DNA of 64,000 nucleotides from Diplonema japonicum (taxonomy: Eukaryota > Euglenozoa > Diplonemea > Diplonemida > Diplonemidae): assembly GCA_964019335.1 (NCBI GenBank), contig OZ025711.1, positions 310,001 to 374,000 on the forward strand, read 5' to 3'. The notes beneath the pieces were generated by a model. That model saw nothing but the letters and a program-made list of their open reading frames with translations. It did no database searches and was not told the DNA's origin. Every line of letters starts with the position of its first letter. Within the stretch, counting starts at the first letter, position 1. This document shows, in pieces, positions 63,957 to 64,000 of this stretch. The position numbers and the translations under genes are program-made.

Positions 63957-64000
63957 CTGTAGTGTTGTGGGGAGAAAACCTTTAAAAAAAAAAAAAATAG

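Overview
This is a gene-rich stretch of a eukaryotic (protist) nuclear genome. Every protein gene I can support, 16 in all, is read from the minus strand, so the window looks like one unidirectional gene array longer than 60 kb. Genes are GC-rich and sit very close together, separated by AT-rich DNA full of A/T homopolymers that often run right up to the start codon. Many genes contain conventional GT-AG introns, most of them only 32-62 nt long. A class III cyclase of the kinetoplastid/euglenid type, a PHO80-type cyclin, a leishmanolysin-like surface protein and the one-way gene order all point to Euglenozoa. The number of ordinary cis-introns argues against kinetoplastids and fits a diplonemid best. 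That is an inference; I saw no spliced-leader or rRNA gene that would settle it.

Layout, left to right. 0.2-4.8 kb: a secreted, repeat-rich surface protein, interrupted by a 200-N assembly gap. 5.0-6.2 kb: an FAD-dependent (DAO-type) oxidoreductase. 6.2-9.1 kb: simple sequence. 9.1-9.7 kb: a small Arg/Gly-rich protein. 10-19.5 kb: a giant leishmanolysin-like ectoprotein that has lost its zinc-binding motif. 19.7-21.5 kb: a TRF4-type nucleotidyltransferase. 21.6-27.5 kb: a protein with six cyclase homology domains. 28.0-28.8 kb: a penta-EF-hand protein in four exons. 29.0-31.0 kb: a four-exon protein of unknown function. 31.8-35.7 kb: an eight-exon EDRF1 homologue with a tRNA-Thr nested antisense in one intron. 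35.7-36.3 kb: a SAM-domain protein, possibly fused to EDRF1. 38.3 kb: a second tRNA-Thr. 40.4-43.2 kb: a non-LTR retrotransposon. 44.2 kb: tRNA-Val. 46-47 kb: two MITE-like repeats. 48.2-48.8 kb: a cyclin, followed by a decayed piggyBac element with TIRs and TTAA sites at 48.9-50.7 kb. 51.0-52.8 kb: a coiled-coil protein. 53.3-55.7 kb: a hormone-sensitive-lipase homologue. 55.8-56.9 kb: a PPR protein. 57.2-61.4 kb: a large coiled-coil protein. 62.3 kb: the inverted partner of the 46.3-kb repeat. 62.9-64.0 kb: the 3' part of a SAS-4/CPAP centriole gene that runs off the window.

The genes do not form a pathway; this looks like an ordinary euglenozoan mix of housekeeping, signalling, surface and basal-body genes. 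The most unusual points are the ultra-short introns (several gene models are right only if they are removed), the dead leishmanolysin, the six-domain cyclase, the tRNA inside an intron, the 11-nt SAM/EDRF1 junction and the piggyBac and MITE copies.
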